Origin: Chamaea fasciata
Lineage: Eukaryota; Chordata; Aves; Passeriformes; Sylviidae
NCBI GenBank assembly: GCA_029207755.1
Contig: JARCOQ010000004.1
Coordinates: 36,243,685 to 36,307,684, forward strand
Reading direction: 5' to 3'
DNA: 64,000 bases
Made by a program: the position numbers and the translations under genes. Below the pieces are notes generated by a model that was not told the origin of the DNA, ran no database searches, and saw only the letters and a list, made by a program, of their open reading frames with translations. Shown here piece after piece: positions 1-12,320 of the stretch. Within the stretch, counting starts at the first letter, position 1; each line of letters opens with the position of its first letter.

Positions 1-916
1 TCTTAATAGCCCAGCAATCTGCAGTTTCTCCATTGTCATGGAGCTGCAATTGTCAGGCCGAGTGCTGCAGAGCATATCAGAGATGTGTTTTGACATGTTA
101 GATCCTTAGATCCTTTGCTCATACTTTTGCTTCCTTCTACTTTTTGCTGATCTCATCATGGCCTTCCTGGAAGCTTCCATGCACCACTTCTCTCTTTTTC
201 CTCCTCTTACACATAAAATTTCTACTTTTTGCAATCCCATTTTTCTATGGGAAGTACATGAGTATTTTGTGATACTCAGAATTCTATTTCCCCTCCTGCA
301 TTTCCCCATTTTAATCCTCTTCTTTTGAGCCTTCCTGCTTTTAATCCATGATTTGCAGTATCACCCTATCTAAACCTCACCTCTCTTTTCTGGTTGATTA
401 CTGTTTTTCCTTGGGGATAGAATTAGTTGCTCTAATTGTAAGAGCAGCTCTCAACAGCTCTCCCTCTCAACAGAAAATTAGGAGGCTGAGTGCCTGTTGA
501 CAGCAGAGACTATATGCTCCTCAGATTATTTCTCCCTCAGTAGAAGTCCTTCCTTCTCTTTTTCCTCTCTTCTTACTTGTAAATTGTGGCAAAGGTCTGG
601 AGCTGTTAAATGCATAGAGATGAAGAACCTCTACTGGTAGAGACCAACAAAAACATTCTGCAGCCAGTCCGCTGGTAAGACAAACACTTAAGGTCATCAG
701 ACTCCTGGTCAACAACACTGCTCTGGGACCTCTGCATTCTTCAAAATTTTCACCACTACCATGGCCTGACTGCACAAAACCCTTCAATAATACTATAATT
801 CTGAAGTAAGCTAATGTACTTTCACCGGATTTATTATGGTAAAAATAAAACTCATTACGTGTCTGAAAATTAACATTTAACATCAGATTTGAAACGCTTA
901 CTAATAAATTAAGTAC
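1..916. other. intron downstream of KIAA0825 exon J
   Basis: This stretch starts with the GTACTT donor of exon J. It contains a minus-strand open stretch of 120 codons (521-883) that lacks a matching acceptor and any similarity I recognise. No repeat or further exon is recognised. Confidence 0.5.
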
Positions 917-1105
917 CTGTCATATTGTATAAGCAGTTCCACAGCAGCTCTTTTTCCATGTAGGACTCAAAAGCAATGCCAAGAGATTTGGGTGATGAAG
1001 TGCAGTAAGACAGTACTGTGAAGATTGTTTCAATCAGAGTAGACCCTTTGTTGTTTTCCTGTTCCAAGACAGAACTTTGTTCATCACAATTTAATGCTTC
1101 ATTTC
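917..1105 (-). CDS. KIAA0825: KIAA0825 exon J (last exon in window)
   Basis: This 189 bp exon has acceptor GTTTATTTTGAAG and donor ACAG|GTACTT. It needs one base from exon I (A+GA) and leaves one. It encodes NEALNCDEQSSVLEQEN, then TLIETIFTVLSYC, then SLGIAFESYMEKELLWNCLY. The last part resembles the human FLSYMEEEQLWEFLYDVS. The acidic first third is poorly conserved. The C-terminal part of the protein must continue beyond position 1 of the window. Confidence 0.83.
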
Positions 1106-2993
1106 CTTCAAAATAAACAAAAACATGGTTCCAATAATTTCCAAGTAATTCAAGGTCTCAGTAATGGATAGTATTAATCAAAACAAACTGTGAAGTGTAT
1201 CTGAATAATATTTCAAACAATAACACTTACAGATACTGGTATGTGATCTTTCTCTGGCTAATTACAGTTGACTGTCTTCCTGAATTATGTGTAGACAATA
1301 AAAAAGACTCAAGCATGTTTCCAAATTATGGAATATACCTATTTAATTCAAAATTAAATTGAAATTGATTGTAATTGGAAATTGATTATTAACTGAAGAT
1401 TAATCACAACTAAACTACAGAATCACAGTCAAAAAGCTATTACTGCATAACTCCTCTTCCTTATATAATAGTCATATGAAACAATAAAATCCTATTTAGA
1501 TTTAAAAAATTAAGAAAAGTAGCAGCTCCATATTTCCCAAAACGTGCTGGCTTTGTATTTTAGTGTAAGATGAAACTCAGAATAAAACAGTTCCACAAAA
1601 CAAAATCTCAGCCCTGCTAAGATACACATTTTAAAGACAAGTAGTGATTATCATAGAGTTCAGTAATAATTTCTTACAAATACTTACAAATGTTTCTGAT
1701 AATCACTGTAACACAATCTCCCAGCTGAAAGATAAGCATGTGTTTAAAACTTCGGGAATCAATGCAATTCAATAACTTTAGCTTGTGCTAATGTTGAAGA
1801 CCTGAGCTTCCCACCTGTTTGTGAAATATGCTTCCAATGGTAACAATCATAAGAAATGCCCAGAGCCATAACTTGTTAAATACTCTTAATTTAAATTTGT
1901 ACTTTTCAAAAACAATGGTTTCTGTAAAAAGTATTGAGATAAAATTATACTATAAAATGTCATTCCTTTCTTCCAGTTTGGTTGTCTTTACCCTTAGCAA
2001 CCTGTGGAGGAGAAAGATGGGAGCCTTCAAAATCTAGTATAATGGAAAACTTTGCTTTCAACCCATCTTTGAATGACTTGAAAACTAAAAAAAAAAAATC
2101 TTAATTTACTCTCTTCTGAATTCCTACAACCTAATTCGTGCATTACTGTAAATCATTCAGTCTATCGTTCCGCATGAAACCTTGGTAGGAACAGAGGATG
2201 TAGAAAGCTGAAAAGCATGATCAGTGATTTCATAACCAGCAAGCTGTGGTTTGGTTTTTTCCCCCAAGGTAGCAGAAAGATCAGTAATAAGACAGTTTTT
2301 AATCAGTCTTCTTTTTCCTATGAGCTGAGTGAGATGACATACATTGTTTCCAATGCCAGATGCCTATAAGTGATGAATCAAATAGATTCCATTTATTCAG
2401 TCAAACCATGATATGTATGACAAAGAAATAACCATCAAAGCAAAAAAAGCAGTTCAAATGGTGAGATGAAAATCTGAAATGAACTCTGATTCTATTACTG
2501 TAAGTATTTATTTTTAAATTAATTTAACCAAATTCTAGGGGGAGGTTTGCTAAGATTTCAAGCACTATGTAAAAACTATCTTTGCAGTACATGACGGGAA
2601 ATTAGTTTGTTTAAAGGTGCTTATGACTTGAAATTAAGCCTAAATTTTCTTTATGACCATGCCACATGGAAAGCTTGAGTCACAACTTATTAATAACTTT
2701 TCTAATCAATTAGTGCTACCAAAAGATATAGATAAGGAGAAAGGAGCATAAAAAAACTTTGTAGTAAGGGCTATACATACATCTTGTTATAAGTACTATA
2801 TAATGCAATTCCTGTGATTTTAAGCAAAGATCTTCATGAATCCACTGCTAAATCATTCTGTAGCTAAATATAACAACATATATAAATACTCATCAGCTTT
2901 TTCTTGCTTTACCCTCAAGTAAATGTTGTCCTTGTAGTAATAACAACCTGAAAGCTCAGGTTAAAATGAGTTTTCTGATGGATAAGTGGGCAG

Positions 2994-3050
2994 GGATCGT
3001 AGAATCACAGAATCCTTGGGGTCACAAGGGATCTTAAGGGATAATATAAT
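2994..3050 (-). repeat. CR1 3' tail fragment
   Basis: The motif gtagaatcacagaatccttg followed by gggtcacaagggatcttaag is the reverse complement of the CR1 LINE 3' end. Only about 55 bp is recognisable. Confidence 0.6.
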
Positions 3051-4345
3051 TTGAAAAGTTTAGCTAGCAGATCAGTATAGCTGGCTAAATATTATGAATT
3101 AGGAGTTACAGAAAGATATGTAGATTTCTCTTGCCTTAGATTTTTTCTTTTACATTTATTAGCTCACCTGTCATAACATTAAATATTCATCTCAGTTTGA
3201 ACTTCAGTGCAGCCTTGTTAATTATTACATAGAACGGAATTTATATGATAGGTATTATATCTACTGCCCTGTGATGCTTTCCTCTACACATTTTTCTTTT
3301 TTCACTGACTGCATTTGCATAGCAAAAACTAATTTGTGAAGGGACCCTAAAGCTCCCATAGGTAGCTCAAAGGAGATGCTTCTTTATTATTTTAGCAAGA
3401 CTTACCATTCATACATAAATGGCTAGATATTTATCTAGATACCTGCTAAAATAAAAAAAATCAGCTGTTTGTTATTTCCCTATAGAATGATGTTCTATAC
3501 TCACAAAAGATATCAAAAAGTATTAGAATACTATTGTTTTTAATAATATGTCTGTCAGAAAATTATGTATCTATTGAATAACAGTTATGCCCTAACCATT
3601 CACAATGAATCATTCTTCCTATGACAAAATAATGCACTAAACCTCTTGGGACACTACCACGTATTTTAAAAACATAACTTCAGAAAGACAACTTACAAGT
3701 ACAATTACCCACACTTCTTTCTTACAGATAGAAATACCACCAGCAATTTGCCAACATTATCACTCATCCAGCACTTATCTGACTAGCCTAGCCATAAAAT
3801 GCATCTTGCTGCATTCAAAAAATCCTTTGTAACTGACTCTAGACTTCCCTCTCTCCTGTTAATCCATACAAAACAGTCAAGAAACAGTTATTTTGTCTTT
3901 TTTGACCAAAAGAGGTAGTCAAAACTCAAATTCATACATGCTGTTTCATTTAGGAAGAGGAATTGAAGATGGAACAAATTATTTCTGATACTGGTCTTTA
4001 ATTTGCGAAGAGAATGAAACTTTTGCTTTCTTTACTGAATTTAAATGTTTCGCTATATCACAGCAACTGATGAGGATATAAAGAATGCCCAAAGGATATG
4101 CTCTATCTGTTTATAGAATCAAATACTTCAGCAGGCACTCTGCAATACACTACATCCTCAGTGCTTCTTCTGTCACTGCCTTTTTTTCTGTTCCTTTACT
4201 GTATCTGACCTGGTAGATAATTTTACTTTTCTTTCAGAGTAGCTCCTCTCCAATGCCAGCTAAAATCTATTGTAACTTTGAACATGGCTTCATTTTGGCA
4301 GAAAGTATATTATTCTAGTTTTAAATTCCAAGGAGAAATTTAACA

Positions 4346-4500
4346 TCATAGATTCATGGAAGAGTCACAGAATACTCTGAGTTGGAAGGGACCTACAAGG
4401 GTCATCAAGTCCAACTCTCAAGCAAATGGCCCATTTCTGGACTGAACCCACAACCTTGTTGCTAACTGCACCATGTTCTAACCACCTAAGCTAATCTCAG
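4346..4500 (-). repeat. CR1 LINE 3' fragment
   Basis: The order agtcacagaatactctgagt, tggaagggacctacaagggt, catcaagtccaactctc, then cacaaccttgttgctaact is the reverse complement of the standard CR1 3' terminus and 3' UTR. The piece is 5'-truncated as usual and lies in the same orientation as the host gene. Confidence 0.85.
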
Positions 4501-7500
4501 GGTTATATTATTCCTATCCTGAATAAAACCCAGATCTTAAACCTACCCGTTTCAATTTAATACATTCTAAATAATAGTAAGCCCTGTTTTAGCTGCTACT
4601 TGTGAATCAAATAAATCCTAAATGACAACTAAAAAGCTCAATATAGCAAAAAAAGCTTTAACAACACTTACAACATCTGCCCATAAATTATTAACATATC
4701 AGCAAACTACTTCTGTAGCTATATATTTGTGTCATCAGTGCCACAGCATTTTAATTTCATTCAACTCCATTTAGAATTTTTTCTCCCAAAACAATTTGTT
4801 TTCAACTATCTGAGAAGAAGCTTCCATTAATGAATTTCTGAGTTTGTGACTTCTGTAGAATCTGTCTTATCTATGGCCAACAGAAAAAAACCCAAAACAT
4901 TACTGTCAGCATACCTCCAGTACTGATTTTATGGGATAGTATGTAGAAAGTGTGACATTCTGACAGCCAAAATTTGATAAAGCAATACTGAATGTAGTCT
5001 TACAGCCACATTAGCTTCCTTGTGTTCCTCCACACATTAGATAGATATTAAACAGCTTACCTTTGTAAAACTTACTCAGTTTAGAGCTCTACTGTAACAA
5101 GAAGTTCCTATCAGAAATTACTGAGTCTTTGAAAAGCTATCCATATGACCATGTATCACAGACACCAAGTCATTCACATATGTATCAGACACAATCTTCA
5201 CACTCTGTCAGGAAAAGGTAAGTGATTCACAGACAGCAGGGGTCCACTATAGTCCAAACAAGAAATCCTATTTAGGTTTTCAGAAACTCCATAAGATCTG
5301 TTTACTGTTTTCTCTAGCTTATCACTGGAAAATCACCAAATGGAACAGGATATCTGTATTAAGGTTCCTTTTTCACTCCCAGCTAGAAGTGTATCACTTC
5401 TAGCTAGAAGTATATCATGTACAGAATCCAGTAAGTTTACTGGTCAGAGGGATCTTTTGAGGAGGTGCCACTTTAAAAGTAATCTTCTAACCATTAGGCT
5501 ACCATGACAGAGGCTGCTATCATGAAGAGGTTAAGAAAACTTTCAGAGGTCCCCACAAGCCTTATATTGGATGATCCACAAATACCCAGAAGAGAGATCT
5601 ATCTCTGCACAAAGATATAAATTACTCTAAGAGATTTACATCTGCTCTTCTAATGAGGGCAGGGTTACAGATTTTGTGTCCAAAACCTGTAAGACTGTCC
5701 TTCCCCAAAATGGTGTGTGATTGAGCCATGGGACCAGAACAGTTGCTAGTTTTTCAATTGCATGATAGATCATGACAAAGGATTATCAAATCTAAGGAGT
5801 CATTAGAAGAAAGTACAATGAAGTACAAGAAAGTACAGTAAGAAAGAATGACCCTCAAGAACTTGAAATAAAAGTGTCGTATTGTTATAGATTTTAACAA
5901 TGCCAGAATTTTGATGGGGTTGGTAACTTATGTAAAGCATGTACATTTTCTTCTGTAATAACTCACTACTGCCACTAATACTTCAGTCCCCTAAATGAGG
6001 TCAGTTGGTGAAGCTACCACTTTCCACTGTTCTTCTAGAGTAACTCACAAAAAACAGTGTTATTTACTCTTATGTGTCTAAAATGTAATTAATTAAATTT
6101 GATTAAAATTAATTAATACTTAAAATTTACCTTCAAATTACACATTTTACATTGTGGCAGTTAGAGAACTGTTACAAAGAGGGCAAAGAATTGGAGTGAG
6201 GAAAAAAAAATCTTCCAGTTCTACAAATATATTTCCAAGTTCTCTTTCCAGAAAATGGAAATTGTTAATAAAAGAATGTCCTAGAAAACTCTTCATATCT
6301 ATTAGTGTCTAGAAAGTTGTCTAAAAGTGCACCACACAATTATATTTTCTTGGTGGAATTTTTTCTTTCCTGAACTTGCTTACATATACAAGATAATTGA
6401 TCTCTTTTTGAAGCAAATCACATTGGTCCAATTTTACAATTGCAGCCTTAGTCTTATTACAGAATATTTGTAAATGTTACTATCAATTCTTATTTCAAAA
6501 CTTTAGGCCCAGAATACCATCTGTGTTGAGACGTACAGACTAAACAATACTGTCTTCTAGTAGTCTTTCAAATATATATTGTGCAAGCCAAAAACGTTAG
6601 GCGAAACTACCAATGGCCTGGTCCTGCTGCAAATGGAGTTTTCTTACAATTCATCCCCACATGCCAGTACTCTTTAAGGTTGTGTGTAAAAAGACAAATT
6701 AAATTTCTGTAACAACTGGAGTCTCAAGTTTTTATGGTAACAAATAGGATTCTTTATAAGACCATAAAGCAATACATTGCATTTTCTATTGTTTGTCATC
6801 AACTTGATGCTACTATCTCTTCTTAAACAAATGTATGAGACCCAAGGACTGACTGCAGGTCTGGAATGTGCCCTCTTGACAATTTCTCAGTGACAATTTC
6901 TTAGAGACCACTGTCTTATCTGTTATTCATAAATGGCTGGGTGTCTATTGTCTCATGGGGTCCCCCCTGGTATTAATCCTGTTTTAGGCCAGTGCAATCC
7001 GATAAAGCTATTGCTGTTTGCTTTATTATGCAAAGAAAAACTGATTCCTGGAAATGATTATCAAACTAGAAGTCACAGACTGTTCCACCGGCATGCTGTG
7101 TATTTAGTGCAAATCTAGCAGAAATGTTCAGAATTCACTTCCATCCTTCATATTTTCATGTCAACATCTGCTGGATTCAGCTACTTATTGTATACAGACA
7201 CTATTTCCTTTTATCCTCTATTACTTGTTTCTTGTCAAAATAATCCATTTCTATTTCTCATCCATGAATGATATGCAATATTGGTTAAAAAAATTCTGCC
7301 AAGTAAATTGCAAAATAGTTTATTTTGTCAGAAAATTAACACAGTACCAGCTATCTTCACTATTTCTCTCTGCAAAGCCCCAGCAGAGACCTTAGACCCT
7401 TTACTCACTCAAGAACACGTCTTAAAGAAAGTTGCTGGATGTTGGACCTATAGAAAAATACTCTAGGATTATATGGCACTGTAATTTAACACACCTAGGT

Positions 7501-8681
7501 TATTTAGACTTGTAGCTTGTTACAGAGGTCAAATATACATATCAAAGTTTTCAACAATTTTTTTGAAGTTGCCTGTATGCAGTAGTCATACCCACTGAAG
7601 AGAAATAAATGGCTCACTTCTGGGTAACCTGATTTATTACCTTTAGTATTTTTTGACACAATAACTTCATATTTCCGTATTTTAATTTTTATGTACATTT
7701 CACATATCATATGGCACAAAAAATTACAAAAGTGCACATTTTGTCATCTTCCTGTCCAGATAAGTATTTAATTATATACATGGGGTCTCAATAGCTTCAA
7801 CAAATGTGATATTCTTCTTATAATATATAGCAACATGAATCATGCATACATAGCTTCTTTTCAAATAATTTTTCTACTGAAAAAACTTTGGCAATTCCAA
7901 CAGTACTCCCTACTATGATGGGGAATATACATTCTTTCTGAATCTCCCCATGGTACAATCATGAGAACAGTGGGACTACAATGAAATTTAATGTGTTTGC
8001 TTGATGTCTACTTTGAATATCCCAATGTGTTGAAACAATACAGAAAAATAAGATTTTTTTGTCTTCTGGCTGATTTTTAAAAGGAAAAGGAAAGACAATG
8101 TAAAAAATGTGCAAAGGCTTTTCCTTTAAAAAATTCTTATGTAATTAAATACCACAGTTTTGTCATCACTAGGGTAAATTGCTCAAAACCTATGGTATAC
8201 TTACCTATATAGGAGAAGAAATAAAAATTACAAATTTTTTGTCATTATACAATTAATCCCATTGAAATTAATTTAGATGATATGGATCATCACTGATACT
8301 GACTTTATCTAAACTGAAAGTTTATTCATTCCAATACTGAAGTTACATGAATAAAGGCTGTGTGAATAACATGTTTTGTAAGTCAAAGTAACATGGATTT
8401 CCCTAAAGCTTAAGAGGTTGGTCAGTCAATAGACTAAGACATTCTGTCACTTATTACTTGTAATAATTTAAACAGATAGTAGAACTCAATACTGGATAAC
8501 ACTAGGGTAAGACAATGACCCTGATCAAACATTTGTCAGCCTTTGTAAAAGATGACATGAGTTTGAGTAGGCAAGTATGCACTGCAGCTCTCAATAAGAC
8601 GTATGAAGCAGTGGAAGATGTTGTACTACTGACAAATTTTAGACCATTTTAAAATGACAGAACTAAATCATGTTATAAATA

Positions 8682-8760
8682 GATAGATAGAGAGATAGAT
8701 AAATACATATAAACATAAATATAAATGAATAGAATAATGTATGGGCCTAATATTTTTTTG
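8682..8760. repeat. GATA-type microsatellite, degenerate
   Basis: Short run of tagatagatag and gagatagataa units grading into ataaatataaat. It is imperfect and short. Confidence 0.7.
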
Positions 8761-9464
8761 AGAAATAGGAAGAACTCATCTGCCAAAAAAAAAGAAACCA
8801 AGACTCTCATATTCCTGCCAAATTAAGTCAAACAGGTGATAATACCATTAGCTACTCCATAATACGATCATTTGATCTGCAAGCTACTAATGGAAAGATG
8901 TGATAAAGTTTGTTGCTTCAAACAAAATACCATCAGAATGCAAATAAAAATTTGTAGAAATATTCTTTTATTTATTCTACTTTCAAAACAGCATTAATGA
9001 ATTAACAAGAAGAAGAATATTTATGTAATTCTAGAATGCCTACAGTGACAAGCATATAATTTCAACAAAACATCTAAGAAGCTTTCCACTGCTCAAATGT
9101 AATTTTGAAAGTGGTCTTTTAGTCTACTGATCCACACTTTTAAAAACTTGCATACAGTAATTATGGTATCAAAGCTCCGTTAAGCTCAAATTCATTTTGA
9201 CTCTTTTTTGTTTATGATAGCAGCCTATTTTATCAAATTGCAGTTTGCTTTGAAATTATTAATACACTGGTGGAGTGTAAATTTTCATTAAAAAGTGATG
9301 ATTTTTTCTATCCTTTTACACATTCAAGAAGTGTCCTACTGGTAAGTAAATGGGTACCTAACCCTTAAAATGGCTGACAGCCTTCCTCCAGCATTTAAAT
9401 AGTTAAAAATGAATTTGTGTTTCTCACTGATATTCTTATATGGATTGACAGTATTAATACTTAC

Positions 9465-9604
9465 TTGAGCTTCTCAGCAAAATTTTCACTAACAGACAAT
9501 CATGGTATAGCAATGCTTCCAAAAGCAAGGACAGATTACAGAATGGCTGGGATAAGAGCAGCTTCAGCAGACCTTGGGCTGCCATTTCTCTGGCTGATGG
9601 AGTC
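9465..9604 (-). CDS. KIAA0825: KIAA0825 exon I
   Basis: This 140 bp exon has acceptor TTACATTTTCAAAG and a strong donor TCAA|GTAAGTATT. It enters with the third base of a codon and leaves one base. It encodes TPSAREMAAQGLLKLLLSQP, then FCNLSLLLEALLYHDC and LLVKILLRSS, which parallels the human leucine-rich segment around LVLSQPS and LLQTLLHH. Joining exon H directly gives NLYE-TPSARE in frame. The introns on either side are about 11.4 kb and 8.4 kb. Confidence 0.83.
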
Positions 9605-12277
9605 CTTTGAAAATGTAAGATAAAGACAGAAAGAAATAGTTACTTTATTAATGTCCTTAAATTGCAGATGTAACACTAAGTGTTAAGTGTCAGCTCCTCT
9701 GAGGTTACTCTGAAAATGTTTTCCTGCTTCCGGACTTTAAGGCAGCTCAGAGAAAGAATTACACTTAATTTCAACTAGTTAAAAGAAAATTGACATTTGT
9801 TAGTCTGGCACAATTACATCTGACACAATGCAACTGTGTTTATCTCTTTCATGGAACTGTATTTATCTTGTTCTACCAGGCAAAACGGATTTTTTTCCTG
9901 AAGCTGGAAAAATGTAAGGGTATTATTTTTAGTTTATTATTGCAGCAATTGTTGAGTAAGAGATCTGAAGTGTCTGTCCATGATGAAGCATATACAGCTC
10001 TTAAGTAAAAGACAGTGAAAATGCTTAAAGGGGTTACAAAATTCCACTATAGGTTGAGCAATTCTTATGTGTTCTGAAAAATCCACAAGAAATATTAAAC
10101 TGGTTGAGCTACTGCTTTGCCAGCAGGGAGAAGTGAGAAACTGCAGTCAAATTCATTAGCTTTTAAAAAGATTGCTTTGCTGTTTATTTTCTGCTTGTGA
10201 TTTCCATGTTCTGCAAAAATTGATGTTTCCAAATACTATTCCAAGCCTTACACTGAACACAGTCAGTGACCCAACTCCAATCACTGAACTCACATTACAG
10301 TCAAACAAAAACCAAGCAAACAAATCTGTCCTGCCTAATGTTTATTGCCTATTGTATTTAGTATTTTCTTCTTGAAACATTTTTAAAAACAAGTTTTCAA
10401 AATTGGATTGTGGATCATTTTTTTTTTTTGAATGAGTAAGTTTTTATCAATTTGAAGGTTCTTTTAAAATTAAATTTCAACCAATGTTTAGCGACTGTAT
10501 TGATTTTTTGACTACAAGTTTATACAATAGTTGGTAACATTGAAACCTTATGTACCTCACACATAAACTTTTATGCACATGTATTTTACATGCATGATTT
10601 TAAGGACTTCCTATGGACTGATGAATTGACTGGGCAGGTATAAATATTATCTGCCAGTATGCAAAAAACACCTTCAGCATCAATTAAAACCTTCTTCATA
10701 GGGAGGTTTTCAATCTGACATTTTCCTGTTGGACTAGAGAAGTATTTATATGCCTCTGCTCAAACACTTCATGTGCCATTTACACATAACTTTTGGGACA
10801 GAACTAAAATGGGCTCATGTTCTAAGAGAGGGGTACCTCTCCATTAAGTTGCATACTTTCACAGCCTCTGACTTAGCCAAGTTTGCCACCTCCCAACTAT
10901 GCTGGAATGCACACATGAAAAAAATAATGACTATACAAGCACTTCACTGTCGAGTCAAAACTGCTATTTATACAATATACTCAATACAAACCTACATGTC
11001 CTGGAAAAGAAAATGTCAGCTGATACACTCCTCTAGTTTAGTCCCTCACATGTCTATGTTTCCATTACCAGAAAATGGAGTATGCCACATATCTTGCAGG
11101 GCAGCCTTGAAGTCACCTAAGGAAACCATAGAACCATGTTCCAGCAGGGCCCTTCCATCCCGCTATTATGACAAAACTCCACTGTAATAGTCATTTTAGT
11201 AAAGGAAGATTTTAGACACCTCAGCCTTTGCACTTTCAACACTAAAACAAAAACCTCTAACTTCATAAGAATAGTCTGTGCCAGAAAACCTTATGTATAG
11301 CTTCTGTGATTTTCATCTTGTACTTTATATATTTTGCTGACAGTGTAGCACTGACCCTACAATTTTACTTGCATATTAGCATATACTGGATTCTAGTAAC
11401 ATTTATCAAAAATATATACACATACATATTTAAATCCTGATAGAACTTGCAGTCAAAGTAAATTCTCCATATTTAAAATACATACTGCATTCAAACATTA
11501 GGACTTTGGATTCCTAAAATAATAATCCTAATTTCTGTATGTTCAAGATTAGTTATATATATATAATCTAATGTGGGTATAATCTATATATAATCTTATC
11601 AGTAGTTAGTAATTAAAGTTAAAATTAAAACAGTTACTATATTCACACTAGACTTAATGCTATGGCTGACAGCAAACTCAACTCTTCACTAATTCAGTTA
11701 AAATATTCGAGCCAGTTTAATTTTTTTCTCTTCCTTTAATGTCATGTTATCCTATCTAATAAGTTCACTCATTGCCTTCAAACTAAAAGATAAGTGACAC
11801 ATTGGGTCAATTAGATTTATGAAGAGTAATATTTTAAATTCCTACAGAAATAAATTATATTTTTAGAGTATCTGAATTGAAAAAAAAAAACCCTGTCTGT
11901 CATTGACCAGATGGGAAGTTATCATGTTGTAATATACACCAGTTCTTGGCTCTTTAAGCATCTTGCAAATTGAAATGTACAATGGTGTGACTCACTTGGA
12001 GGAAAAATAAAATATAGCAGACATTCCCTACAGCCACGAAGCTAGCACCAATAAATGCTCTCAGAAGTTTTGTAACGTGCATATGGAGAGACATATGTTC
12101 TCTCATCCTCATAGCTCAGTACTAGTGAAAATAAGACTAGCCTCATAAAAAGTGACAAAAGGTGAAGTACATATAAATATCACACATATAAATGTCCTGT
12201 TTTGTACAGTAGAAGAAAAAACCCCGACTTTGATTTGCAAATGGTATGATTATAAACCCTAAATGAGGCAAAGAATT

Positions 12278-12320
12278 AATCACAATTACCACTGAAGGAA
12301 TCACAATTACCACTGAAAGG
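12278..12320. repeat. 21-bp tandem duplication
   Basis: Two adjacent copies of a unit reading aatcacaattaccactgaag, the second with one extra A near its end. Confidence 0.85.

Larger units (their letters stand above)
1106..9464. other. 8.4 kb intron between exons I and J
   Basis: AT-rich intronic DNA. It holds two small sense-strand CR1 tails (near 3.0 and 4.4 kb), an irregular GATA microsatellite near 8.68 kb, and otherwise no structure I recognise. The plus-strand open frames at 1828-2037, 6933-7118 and 7281-7466 are short and have no family signature. Confidence 0.55.

Noticed and set aside
1680..1735. Exon-like segment with good acceptor and donor (37 bp, minus strand)
   Set aside because: Joining it to exon J would create a TGA at the junction, while exons I and J join in frame without it.
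9417..9623. Plus-strand open frame of 68 codons
   Set aside because: Shadow of KIAA0825 exon I on the opposite strand.
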